From JBHHZM01 sp046758065 (GTDB lineage Bacteria; Pseudomonadota; Alphaproteobacteria; JAAXGF01): 15,617 bases of DNA. The number at the start of each line of letters is the position of its first letter. Positions within the stretch are counted from its first letter, which is position 1. Of the stretch, positions 1 through 12,938 are shown piece after piece. The notes beneath the pieces were generated by a model, which saw only the letters and a list, made by a program, of their open reading frames with translations, was not told where the DNA came from and did not search any database. The DNA is taken from assembly GCA_046758065.1 (NCBI GenBank), contig JBHHZM010000068.1, positions 1-15,617 of the forward strand. Direction: 5' to 3'. The position numbers and the translations under genes were made by a program.

Positions 1-45
1 GGCCGCACGGTCGGGGCCGGCGTCGTCACCGAGATCATCGAGTAG
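1..45 (+). CDS. tuf: Elongation factor Tu, C-terminal end only (partial)
   Basis: The window opens inside a reading frame that encodes GRTVGAGVVTEIIE and stops at TAG (43-45). This is the characteristic last beta-strand of EF-Tu domain 3; E. coli has a near-identical ending. EF-Tu is the GTPase that delivers aminoacyl-tRNA to the ribosomal A site. Only 14 codons are visible, so nothing can be said about the rest of the gene. A separate tuf begins at 15564, so this genome has at least two copies in the same orientation, one on each side of the window. In Alphaproteobacteria a tuf copy just upstream of tRNA-Trp and secE is a common arrangement, which supports the assignment. Confidence 0.93.
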   Translation, partial: GRTVGAGVVTEIIE

Positions 46-84
46 GACGGACCGGCAAAAGCAACCGGCGGGCAACGTGGCGCA

Positions 85-102
85 CGGCAATCCTCTTTGC
101 CG
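85..102 (+). other. Small hairpin in the tuf to tRNA-Trp spacer
   Basis: CGGCAA (85-90) pairs perfectly with TTGCCG (97-102) around a six-base loop. There is no T-run after it, so it is not a classical intrinsic terminator. The 116-nt spacer (46-161) shows no convincing -35/-10 pair, so the tRNA may be transcribed by read-through from tuf and released by processing. The function of the hairpin is unknown. Confidence 0.35.
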
Positions 103-161
103 GACGCCGCCCGCGGGATGCATCCGATTGGGCCGCCCGGATCCGGTGCGGACAACGCAGA

Positions 162-237
162 AGGAGTGTAGCTCAATTGGTAGAGCACCGGTCTCCAAAA
201 CCGGGGGTTGGGGGTTCGAGCCCCTCCACTCCTGCCA
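162..237 (+). tRNA. trnW: tRNA-Trp (anticodon CCA), 3' CCA encoded
   Basis: A complete cloverleaf can be folded. The acceptor stem is AGGAGTG (162-168) with CACTCCT (227-233), seven perfect pairs. The D stem is GCTC/GAGC (171-174 and 183-186). The anticodon stem is CCGGT/ACCGG (188-192 and 200-204) around the loop CTCCAAA (193-199), giving anticodon CCA at 195-197, which reads UGG. The variable loop has five bases. The T arm has the standard TTCGAGC loop (215-221), with one G-T pair in the stem. The discriminator base is G (234), as expected for tryptophan tRNA, and CCA is encoded at 235-237. secE starts 44 nt downstream, the usual neighbour in Alphaproteobacteria. Confidence 0.98.
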
Positions 238-281
238 CCATGGGGCGGCCGTGAGGCTCGTAGACGGAATGCTGTGGAACG

Positions 282-485
282 ATGGCTAGCAAGAAAACAT
301 CCCCTGCCGAATTCGTCCGGCAGGTCCGTCAGGAGACCACCAAGGTCACTTGGCCGGCCCGCAAGGAGACCGGTGTGACCACGGGTATGGTTTTCATCAT
401 GGTGACGCTGATGGCGATTTTCTTTCTGCTTGCCGACCAGATTCTCGCCTTCGGGGTACGGATGCTTCTCGGAATCGGAGGCTGA
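282..485 (+). CDS. secE: Preprotein translocase subunit SecE
   Basis: This 67-residue protein is the short, single-membrane-span SecE of most bacteria; the E. coli form has three spans. SecE clamps SecY in the SecYEG channel of the inner membrane. The amphipathic N-terminal helix is followed by the family signature KVTWPARKET at residues 21-30 and one hydrophobic span at about residues 35-57. There is no signal peptide. The ribosome-binding site is weak (TGGAAC, four bases before the ATG). The last codons of secE contain the Shine-Dalgarno sequence of nusG, and the two genes are only 4 nt apart, so they are almost certainly cotranscribed and probably translationally coupled. secE next to nusG is among the most conserved bacterial gene pairs. 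Confidence 0.97.
   Translation: MASKKTSPAEFVRQVRQETTKVTWPARKETGVTTGMVFIMVTLMAIFFLLADQILAFGVRMLLGIGG
477..481 (+). promoter_or_regulatory. Ribosome-binding site that fixes the nusG start
   Basis: GGAGG lies inside the last secE codons, eight bases before the ATG at 490. This spacing favours 490 over the in-frame ATG at 496 (14 bases away). It also rules out the longer in-frame start at 430, which has no such site and would lie deep within secE. Confidence 0.8.
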
Positions 486-489
486 GACG

Positions 490-1020
490 ATGACCATGCG
501 CTGGTACATCGTGCACGTCTACTCGGGATTCGAGAAGAAGGTCGCCCAGGCGATCGGCGAACAGGCGCAGATCAGCGGGCTCGCCGACGAGATCGGCGAG
601 GTGATGGTGCCTATGGAGGAAGTGGTTGAACTGCGCCGCGGCCAGAAGGTCGCCGCCGAGCGCAAGTTCTTCCCGGGTTACGTTATGGTCAAGATGGAGC
701 TCAACGACGAGACCTGGCATCTGATCAAGAATACCCCGAAAGTCACCGGTTTCCTCGGCGGCGGCGGACGGCCGATGCCGATCTCGGAAACCGAGGCCGA
801 TCGTATCCTGCGCCAGGTCAAGGAGGGTGTCGAGCGGCCCAAGCCGTCGGTCACCTTCGAGATCGGCGAGACGGTGCGCGTCTGCGACGGACCCTTCACC
901 TCGTTCAACGGCCTGGTCGAGGACGTCGACGAGGAGCGTGCCAGGGTCAAGGTTGCGGTGTCGATCTTCGGCCGAGCGACGCCGGTTGAACTCGAGTATT
1001 CCCAGGTCGAGAAGACCTGA
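490..1020 (+). CDS. nusG: Transcription termination/antitermination factor NusG
   Basis: This 176-residue protein matches the usual NusG length. NusG binds the RNA polymerase clamp, suppresses pausing, and links polymerase either to Rho or to ribosomal protein S10. The N-terminal NGN domain begins RWYIVHVYSGFEKKV and includes FFPGYVMVKM, the conserved strand near residues 60-70. The C-terminal KOW domain occupies roughly residues 125-176, with GETVRVCDGPFTSFNGLV. The start at 490 was chosen for its well-spaced GGAGG and because the family begins two or three residues before the RWY motif. rplK follows after 85 nt. I see no unusual insertions. Confidence 0.98.
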   Translation: MTMRWYIVHVYSGFEKKVAQAIGEQAQISGLADEIGEVMVPMEEVVELRRGQKVAAERKFFPGYVMVKMELNDETWHLIKNTPKVTGFLGGGGRPMPISETEADRILRQVKEGVERPKPSVTFEIGETVRVCDGPFTSFNGLVEDVDEERARVKVAVSIFGRATPVELEYSQVEKT

Positions 1021-1105
1021 TACGCGGCGCCGCCCTTCCGGGGCGGCCCTTCCGCGGGAGGCCCGCCATGGCCGTACCGCGGCCCGGTAAACCAGAGGGA
1101 CGAAA
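1021..1105 (+). promoter_or_regulatory. rplK leader with three tandem GC-rich hairpins; candidate L1 control site
   Basis: Three perfect stems follow each other. They are GCCGCCC/GGGCGGC (1029-1035 with 1041-1047), GCGGG/CCCGC with an AGG loop (1054-1058 with 1062-1066), and GGCCG/CGGCC (1070-1074 with 1080-1084). The second arm contains GGGAGGC, which resembles the L1-binding stretch of 23S rRNA. In E. coli, L1 represses its own operon by binding upstream of rplK. The location and structure fit such a site, but the specific L1 recognition geometry is inferred. A 9-nt direct repeat, GCCCTTCCG, occurs at 1032-1040 and 1046-1054. The rplK ribosome-binding site is AGAGGGA (1094-1100). No promoter is visible here. 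Confidence 0.45.
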
Positions 1106-1534
1106 ATGGCGAAAAAGATTGCAGGTTACATCAAGCTCGAAGTGCCCGCGGGCAAGGCGAACCCGTCGCCGCCAATCGGCCCGGCGCTGGGTCAGCGGGG
1201 ACTCAACATCATGGAGTTTTGCAAGGCGTTCAACGCCGAGACGCAGGGCATGGAGCCGGGCATGCCAATCCCGGTGGTGATCACGGTCTATGCCGATCGC
1301 ACCTTCAGCTTCGTCAACAAGACTCCGCCGGCGAGCTATTTTCTCAGGAAGGCGGCGCACGTCGAGAAGGGCGGGGAGACGCCGGGGCGCGAGACCATCG
1401 GCGAGGTGACCAAGCAGCAGGTTCGCGAGATCGCCAAGCAGAAAATGGTCGATCTCAACGCCAACGACATCGACGCGGCGTGTCGCATCATAGCCGGCTC
1501 GGCGCGCTCGATGGGCCTCAAGGTGGTGGAGTAG
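1106..1534 (+). CDS. rplK: 50S ribosomal protein L11
   Basis: This 142-residue protein is the same length as E. coli L11. L11 binds helices 43-44 of 23S rRNA at the GTPase-associated centre and is needed for RelA activation on stalled ribosomes. The N-terminal domain shows the proline-rich signature SPPIGPALGQRGLNIMEFCK at about residues 21-40, the region tied to thiostrepton action. The C-terminal RNA-binding domain ends DIDAACRIIAGSARSMGLKV. The start is supported by AGAGGGA six bases or so upstream and by the canonical MAKKIAGYIKLEVPAG beginning. rplA follows after only 4 nt, so the two are cotranscribed. Confidence 0.98.
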   Translation: MAKKIAGYIKLEVPAGKANPSPPIGPALGQRGLNIMEFCKAFNAETQGMEPGMPIPVVITVYADRTFSFVNKTPPASYFLRKAAHVEKGGETPGRETIGEVTKQQVREIAKQKMVDLNANDIDAACRIIAGSARSMGLKVVE

Positions 1535-1538
1535 GGCG

Positions 1539-2237
1539 ATGGCCAGGCAAGGAAAACGTCTCGCCAAGGCACGCGAGGGTGTCGAGCGCGGTACGGCCTA
1601 TCCGCTCGGCGATGCCGTCAAACTCGTCAAGGAACGCGCGGTCGCGAAGTTCGACGAGACGATCGAGATCGCCCTCAACCTGGGCGTCGATCCGCGGCAC
1701 GCCGATCAGATGGTGCGCGGCACCGTGCAGCTGCCGCACGGCACCGGCAAGACCGTGCGTGTCGCCGTGTTCGCCCGCGGCTCCAAAGCAGACGAGGCGA
1801 AGGATGCGGGCGCCGACGTGGTCGGGGCCGAGGACCTGGCGGAAAGCATCCAGCAGGGCCAGGTGAACTTCGATCGTTGTGTCTCGGCGCCCGACATGAT
1901 GCCGATCGTGGGCCGCTTGGGAAAGATCCTGGGCCCGCGCGGCCTGATGCCCAATCCCAAGCTGGGCACCGTAACCCAGGACGTTGCCGCCGCGGTCGCC
2001 GCGGCGAAAGGCGGGCAGGTGCAGTTTCGGGTCGAAAAAGCCGGCATCGTGCATGCCGGCGTCGGCAAAGCGAGTTTCAGCGAGGAGCAGCTCTTCGAGA
2101 ACGTGCGTGCTTTCGTCGACGCGATCAACCGGGCCAAGCCGTCGGGCGCCAAGGGCACCTTTCTCAAAAAGGTTGCGCTGAGCTCGACCATGGGGCTTGG
2201 CGTGAGCGTCGATGTCGCCAGCGCCGTCGGTGCGTGA
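1539..2237 (+). CDS. rplA: 50S ribosomal protein L1
   Basis: This 232-residue protein matches the bacterial L1 length (E. coli has 234). L1 binds the mobile L1 stalk of 23S rRNA and helps release deacylated tRNA from the E site. In E. coli it also represses rplK-rplA translation. Conserved stretches include FDETIEIALNLGVDPRHADQ near the N-terminus, the domain II segment GRLGKILGPRGLMPNPKLGT, and KGTFLKKVALSSTMGLGV near the C-terminus. GGAG (1528-1531), within the end of rplK, is seven bases before the ATG, consistent with translational coupling. The long spacer to rplJ begins right after the TGA. Confidence 0.98.
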   Translation: MARQGKRLAKAREGVERGTAYPLGDAVKLVKERAVAKFDETIEIALNLGVDPRHADQMVRGTVQLPHGTGKTVRVAVFARGSKADEAKDAGADVVGAEDLAESIQQGQVNFDRCVSAPDMMPIVGRLGKILGPRGLMPNPKLGTVTQDVAAAVAAAKGGQVQFRVEKAGIVHAGVGKASFSEEQLFENVRAFVDAINRAKPSGAKGTFLKKVALSSTMGLGVSVDVASAVGA

Positions 2238-2325
2238 TCTGGCGGCGAAGCAAGGGTTTCCGTCGCGCGCCGGGACTGCCGGTGCGTGGCGGCGAGTGGA
2301 GAGCGGGTGAACGCCCACTCTCCGA

Positions 2326-2400
2326 CCTGTCCGAGACTGCGGGTGTCGCGGTGGTCTTTCCGCCACGACCCAAAGGACTGGTTCCGCCCGCACAGACAGG
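2326..2400 (+). ncRNA. Ribosomal protein L10 leader (cis-regulatory RNA)
   Basis: CCTGT (2326-2330) pairs with ACAGG (2396-2400). An asymmetric internal loop follows, with CCGAGAC (2331-2337) on one side and CAG (2393-2395) on the other. The next stem is TGCGGG/CCCGCA (2338-2343 and 2387-2392). Inside it a ten-pair arm, GTCGCGGTGG with CCGCCACGAC (2345-2354 and 2360-2369), has one mismatch and one G-T pair. A purine-rich asymmetric loop next to a G/C stem matches the kink-turn-like layout of known L10 leaders, where the L10(L7/L12) complex binds and blocks rplJ translation. I recognised this by fold and position and have not run a covariance model. Confidence 0.65.
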
Positions 2401-2469
2401 AGGTCAACTCCGAATTTCGGGTGCTCGCGGGCGCCCGACCGGGGTTTGAACTTCTGGGACAGGCGGACC

Positions 2470-2497
2470 GGACCCGGCCGGCTCGCCGGCAGGGTCC
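2470..2497 (+). other. Strong GC-rich hairpin in the rplJ leader
   Basis: GGACCC (2470-2475) pairs with GGGTCC (2492-2497). After a G/A mismatch, GCCGG pairs with CCGGC (2477-2481 and 2486-2490), capped by CTCG. No T-run follows, so simple intrinsic termination is unlikely. It may take part in switching the leader between open and closed forms. Confidence 0.45.
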
Positions 2498-2513
2498 ATG
2501 TGCAACCGGGGTT

Positions 2514-2542
2514 GGCCGGCGCCGCGAGGCGCCGATCCGGCC
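2514..2542 (+). other. Hairpin with GNRA tetraloop just upstream of the rplJ ribosome-binding site
   Basis: GGCGCC pairs with GGCGCC (2518-2523 and 2528-2533) around a GCGA tetraloop, and GGCC (2514-2517) closes it with GGCC (2539-2542). The structure ends about ten bases before the GGAGA ribosome-binding site. It could therefore affect translation of rplJ or act as an attenuator. The following CTTCCT is too weak a T tract for a standard terminator. Confidence 0.45.
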
Positions 2543-2562
2543 CTTCCTAGTGGAGACGATCA

Positions 2563-3081
2563 GTGGACCGATCGCAGAAGGAGCAAATCGTTGCAGCCCT
2601 GCACCAGGTCTTTGCCGAAACCGCGTTGGTCGTGGTGACACATCAGCGCGGTCTCACGGTTGCCGAGTCTACCGATTTGCGTCGCCAGATGGGCGAAGCG
2701 GACGCGACCTTCCGGGTGACCAAGAACCGGCTCACCATGCGTGCGCTCGAAGGCACGCCTTACGCGCCGCTCTCGGAACTGTTCTCGGGCCCCACCGCAA
2801 TCGCCTATTCGGCGGATCCGGTGGCGGCGGCGAAGGTGGCGGTCGGCTATGCCAAGAAGAACGACAAGCTGGTGATTCTCGGCGGTGCGATGGGCGGGAA
2901 GGTTCTCGACCCGGACGCCGTCAAGGCCCTTGCCAGCCTGCCGTCGCTCGACGAACTGCGCGGCAAGATCGTCGGTCTCCTGCAGGCTCCGGCGGGCAAT
3001 GTCGCACGGGTTCTGCAGGCGCCGGCGGGACAGCTTGCGCGGGTCTTCAACGCATACGCGACCGAGGGAGAGGCGGCGTGA
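2563..3081 (+). CDS. rplJ: 50S ribosomal protein L10 (GTG start)
   Basis: This 172-residue protein fits the alphaproteobacterial L10 length. L10 (P0) anchors dimers of L7/L12 to the ribosomal stalk base and, with them, represses its own mRNA. The N-terminus MDRSQKEQIVAALHQVF and the motif KNRLTMRALEGTPYAPL are typical of the family. The C-terminal helix that binds L7/L12 lies in the alanine- and leucine-rich tail at about residues 145-165 (VARVLQAPAGQLARVFNAY). It contains a short internal repeat, VARVLQAPAG then LARVFNAYA. GTG is chosen because it gives the family's MDR start and has GGAGA six bases upstream; no ATG fits. A 60-nt spacer separates it from rplL. Confidence 0.97.
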   Translation: MDRSQKEQIVAALHQVFAETALVVVTHQRGLTVAESTDLRRQMGEADATFRVTKNRLTMRALEGTPYAPLSELFSGPTAIAYSADPVAAAKVAVGYAKKNDKLVILGGAMGGKVLDPDAVKALASLPSLDELRGKIVGLLQAPAGNVARVLQAPAGQLARVFNAYATEGEAA

Positions 3082-3084
3082 GCC

Positions 3085-3117
3085 GTTCGATCCGGACCCG
3101 GTACGATCGAATCGAAC
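3085..3117 (+). other. Two-register hairpin in the rplJ-rplL spacer
   Basis: GTTCGAT (3085-3091) can pair perfectly with ATCGAAC (3111-3117). Alternatively TTCGATC (3086-3092) can pair perfectly with GATCGAA (3105-3111). The choice arises from a repeated ATCGA. The structure ends 13 bases before the rplL ribosome-binding site AGGAG (3131-3135). It may set the high rplL output needed for several L7/L12 copies per ribosome, but that role is inferred. Confidence 0.5.
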
Positions 3118-3130
3118 AGTGTTCAAACCA

Positions 3131-3135
3131 AGGAG
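3131..3135 (+). promoter_or_regulatory. Ribosome-binding site that fixes the rplL start
   Basis: AGGAG lies six bases before the ATG at 3142, which gives the expected MADLAKI start. An in-frame TTG at 3136 directly abuts this site and cannot be the start. Confidence 0.85.
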
Positions 3136-3141
3136 TTGACC

Positions 3142-3519
3142 ATGGCTGATCTGGCCAAAATCGCAGACGAACTTTCGGGCCTCACGGTGATCGAGGCGGC
3201 CGAACTGAGCAAGATGCTGGAGGAAAAGTGGGGTGTTTCCGCCGCCGCCCCCGTGGCGGTGGCCGCCGGCGCCGCACCGTCGGGCGAAGTCGCGGCGGCG
3301 GAGGAGCAGACCGAGTTCACGGTCGTGCTTTCCGCCTTCGGCGACAAGAAGATCAACGTCATCAAGGAAGTTCGAGCCATCACCGGGCTCGGCCTCAAAG
3401 AGGCGAAGGATCTGGTCGAGGCTGCGCCCAAACCCGTCAAGGAAGGCGTCGGCAAGGACGAGGCCGAGAAAATCAAGGCCCAGCTCGAAGGCGCCGGGGC
3501 TTCGGTCGAGGTCAAGTAA
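3142..3519 (+). CDS. rplL: 50S ribosomal protein L7/L12
   Basis: This 125-residue acidic protein is of normal length. L7/L12 dimers form the flexible ribosomal stalk that recruits and activates EF-Tu, EF-G, IF2 and RF3. The N-terminal dimerisation domain (about residues 1-32, ADLAKIADELSGLTVIEAAE) binds L10. It is followed by an alanine/proline/glycine-rich hinge (about 35-55). The C-terminal factor-binding domain has FTVVLSAFGDKKINVIKEVR and GLGLKEAKDLVEAAPKPVKE. The strong AGGAG six bases upstream fits high expression. The gene sits after rplJ in the standard order and is followed by a 134-nt spacer before rpoB. Confidence 0.98.
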   Translation: MADLAKIADELSGLTVIEAAELSKMLEEKWGVSAAAPVAVAAGAAPSGEVAAAEEQTEFTVVLSAFGDKKINVIKEVRAITGLGLKEAKDLVEAAPKPVKEGVGKDEAEKIKAQLEGAGASVEVK

Positions 3520-3531
3520 TGCGGTGCCGGG

Positions 3532-3560
3532 CGGCGGCCGTCGGTTTGCGATGGTCGCCG
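3532..3560 (+). other. Possible hairpin in the rplL-rpoB spacer
   Basis: CGGCGGCC (3532-3539) can pair with GGTCGCCG (3553-3560), with one G-T pair and a 13-base loop. A competing pairing is GTCGG (3540-3544) with CCGAC (3567-3571). E. coli has a partial terminator and an RNase III site in the equivalent spacer, which lower rpoBC relative to rplJL. Whether this weaker structure does the same is unknown. No promoter is visible in 3520-3653. Confidence 0.3.
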
Positions 3561-3653
3561 TCCCCGCCGACCAACCGTTTTCACGCGCAGTCGCGCGCAA
3601 TTCGCCCGGCGTCTGATTGTCGGGCCCGAGCGACGGAAACTTGAGGGATCCGC

Positions 3654-7964
<4,311 letters not shown>

Positions 7965-7978
7965 CCATCACCCGGCGA

Positions 7979-7995
7979 GGCGGCCGCCGGCCGCT
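7979..7995 (+). other. GC-rich hairpin in the rpoB-rpoC spacer
   Basis: GCGGCC (7980-7985) pairs perfectly with GGCCGC (7989-7994) around GCC, with one extra G-T pair outside. It starts 15 bases after the rpoB stop. There is no T-run, and rpoC must be cotranscribed, so it is more likely an mRNA stability or processing element than a terminator. A C-rich tract (8011-8019) follows. Confidence 0.4.
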
Positions 7996-8031
7996 CCGCA
8001 GCGTCCCGGCCTCCCCCCCGGGCGGTGAATG

Positions 8032-8040
8032 AGGAGAGAG
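8032..8040 (+). promoter_or_regulatory. Ribosome-binding site that fixes the rpoC start
   Basis: AGGAGAGAG lies with its AGGAG core (8032-8036) seven bases before the ATG at 8044. The earlier in-frame ATG at 8029 would put this site inside the coding region and has no site of its own, so 8044 is preferred. Confidence 0.8.
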
Positions 8041-8043
8041 TTG

Positions 8044-12255
<4,212 letters not shown>

Positions 12256-12274
12256 ATCGCACACCCGATCCGAG

Positions 12275-12305
12275 GCCGGCGGCGGTCCCCTTCGGGCGCG
12301 TCGGC
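12275..12305 (+). terminator. Possible 3' hairpin after rpoC
   Basis: GCCGGCG (12275-12281) pairs with CGTCGGC (12299-12305), seven pairs with one G-T, around a 17-base loop that itself contains CCC and GGG flanking TTC. It begins 20 bases after the rpoC stop and lies before the promoter at 12344, where an operon end is expected. No T tract follows, so it is not a standard intrinsic terminator. It may protect the 3' end or act with Rho. Confidence 0.35.
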
Positions 12306-12343
12306 AATGCGCGGAAAAGCTTGGAATCCGTCGGGAATTTGCC

Positions 12344-12372
12344 TTGACGGGGGAATAGGCCGTGACTAGTAT
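12344..12372 (+). promoter_or_regulatory. Sigma70-type promoter of the str operon
   Basis: TTGACG (12344-12349) and TAGTAT (12367-12372) are separated by exactly 17 bases, the optimal spacing, with five of six and four of six matches to consensus. The predicted transcription start is near 12379-12380. Bases between the -10 and the start are GCGCCC (12373-12378), a GC-rich discriminator of the kind linked to stringent (ppGpp) repression of ribosomal promoters in proteobacteria. It is the only convincing promoter in the window. It implies that rpsL-rpsG-fusA-tuf can be transcribed apart from rpoBC. Confidence 0.8.
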
Positions 12373-12479
12373 GCGCCCTCTTTTGGGGGCCGGTGGTAGG
12401 ACCAGCGTTCTAGACGCGGCGCCCGAAGTAAACGAGTAATGACGGTTATGCCGTAAGGGCCGGCGAAACTCGCCCGAAG

Positions 12480-12528
12480 GAAGCAAACAGGGTTTGCTTC
12501 GCCCGGTTTGTCGCGCGACGAGCCGGGC
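12480..12528 (+). other. Two back-to-back hairpins before rpsL
   Basis: GAAGCAAAC (12480-12488) pairs perfectly with GTTTGCTTC (12492-12500). The next base begins a second stem, GCCCGG (12501-12506) with CCGGGC (12523-12528). The abutting helices could stack coaxially. Nine perfect pairs in a non-coding region is unlikely to be random. Confidence 0.7.
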
Positions 12529-12541
12529 TTGTGCCTTGACT

Positions 12542-12547
12542 GGAAGG
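12542..12547 (+). promoter_or_regulatory. Ribosome-binding site that fixes the rpsL start
   Basis: GGAAGG lies nine bases before the ATG at 12557, which gives the standard S12 start MPTINQLIRKPR. The in-frame ATG at 12494 would begin inside the leader's strongest hairpin and add 21 residues not found in S12. Confidence 0.75.
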
Positions 12548-12556
12548 TTGCTGTTG

Positions 12557-12928
12557 ATGCCGACAATCAATCAGCTGATCCGCAAGCCGCGGAAGCGTCA
12601 GTTCACGCGGACCAAGGTCCCGGCCATGCAAGGCTGCCCGCAGAAACGCGGCGTCTGCACCCGAGTGTACACCACGACGCCGAAGAAGCCGAACTCGGCG
12701 CTGCGCAAGGTAGCGCGCGTGCGCCTGACCAACGGCTTCGAGGTGACGAGCTACATTCCCGGCGAGGGCCACAATCTGCAGGAACACTCGGTGGTGATGA
12801 TTCGCGGCGGTCGCGTCAAGGACCTGCCGGGAGTGCGCTATCACATCATTCGCGGCACGCTCGACACCCAGGGCGTCGGCGACCGCCGCCAGCGCCGCTC
12901 GAAATACGGCGCCAAGCGGCCGAAGTAG
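12557..12928 (+). CDS. rpsL: 30S ribosomal protein S12
   Basis: This 123-residue protein matches S12 (E. coli has 124). S12 sits at the decoding centre of the small subunit and controls accuracy; it is the streptomycin resistance locus. Conserved segments include NQLIRKPR, CPQKRGVCTRVYTTTPKKPN, and GRVKDLPGVRYH. The lysines changed in streptomycin-resistant mutants (in TPKKPNS and in GRVKDLP) are the wild-type residues. The aspartate in KDLP is the usual methylthiolation target. It is the first gene of the str operon. The TAG stop overlaps the rpsG ribosome-binding site, leaving a spacer of only 10 nt. Confidence 0.98.
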   Translation: MPTINQLIRKPRKRQFTRTKVPAMQGCPQKRGVCTRVYTTTPKKPNSALRKVARVRLTNGFEVTSYIPGEGHNLQEHSVVMIRGGRVKDLPGVRYHIIRGTLDTQGVGDRRQRRSKYGAKRPK

Positions 12929-12938
12929 GAGAGCGAAG

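Larger units (their letters stand above)
2238..2562 (+). promoter_or_regulatory. Long structured rplJ leader (325 nt without a gene)
   Basis: This is the longest untranslated stretch in the window. It holds a series of stable potential hairpins: 2298-2323, the L10-leader-like core 2326-2400, 2418-2437 (CGGGTGC/GCGCCCG), 2470-2497 and 2514-2542. In the first, GGAGAG/CTCTCC (2298-2303, 2318-2323) competes with GAGTGG/CCACTC (2294-2299, 2315-2320). I see no AT-rich promoter-like sequence and no plausible small gene. Its position before rplJ-rplL fits control by the L10-L7/L12 complex, as known in E. coli and Bacillus. The ribosome-binding site GGAGA (2552-2556) lies six bases before the GTG start of rplJ. 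Confidence 0.7.
12380..12556 (+). promoter_or_regulatory. str operon 5' leader with tandem hairpins
   Basis: The predicted 177-nt untranslated leader folds into a row of local stems. These are GCGT/ACGC (12405-12417), ACGG/CCGT (12442-12454), GGCGA/TCGCC with an AAC loop (12462-12474), a perfect nine-pair GAAGCAAAC/GTTTGCTTC with an AGG loop (12480-12500), and immediately after it GCCCGG/CCGGGC (12501-12506 and 12523-12528), which encloses GTC/GAC. The last stem ends 13 bases before the ribosome-binding site GGAAGG (12542-12547). Such a structured leader fits feedback control by a ribosomal protein (S7 in E. coli), but the protein that binds here is not known. A five-codon mini-frame lies at 12439-12456. 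Confidence 0.55.

Noticed and set aside
97..125. TTGCCG as a possible -35 for tRNA-Trp
   Set aside because: At 17 bases downstream the sequence is GCATCC-like and shows no -10; TTGCCG is also an arm of the hairpin at 85-102.
77..289. A 70-codon plus-strand frame across tRNA-Trp
   Set aside because: It would translate through a complete tRNA gene and overlap the secE start; there is no homology or ribosome-binding site.
430..489. An upstream start giving NusG 20 extra residues
   Set aside because: It lies inside secE, and the extra residues do not belong to the NusG family. GGAGG supports 490.
2286..3149. A 287-codon plus-strand frame running through the rplJ leader and rplJ
   Set aside because: It overlaps the certain rplJ in another frame, and its translation is arginine/glycine-rich low-complexity, typical of a shadow frame.
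8011..8019. C-rich tract before rpoC considered as a Rho or termination signal
   Set aside because: It is short and lies between two genes that must be cotranscribed. It is better read as GC-rich spacer.
12371..12439. A 22-codon frame at the str promoter
   Set aside because: Its ATG is part of the -10 element, so it would not be in the mRNA if the promoter call is right. A TTG at 12383 has no ribosome-binding site.
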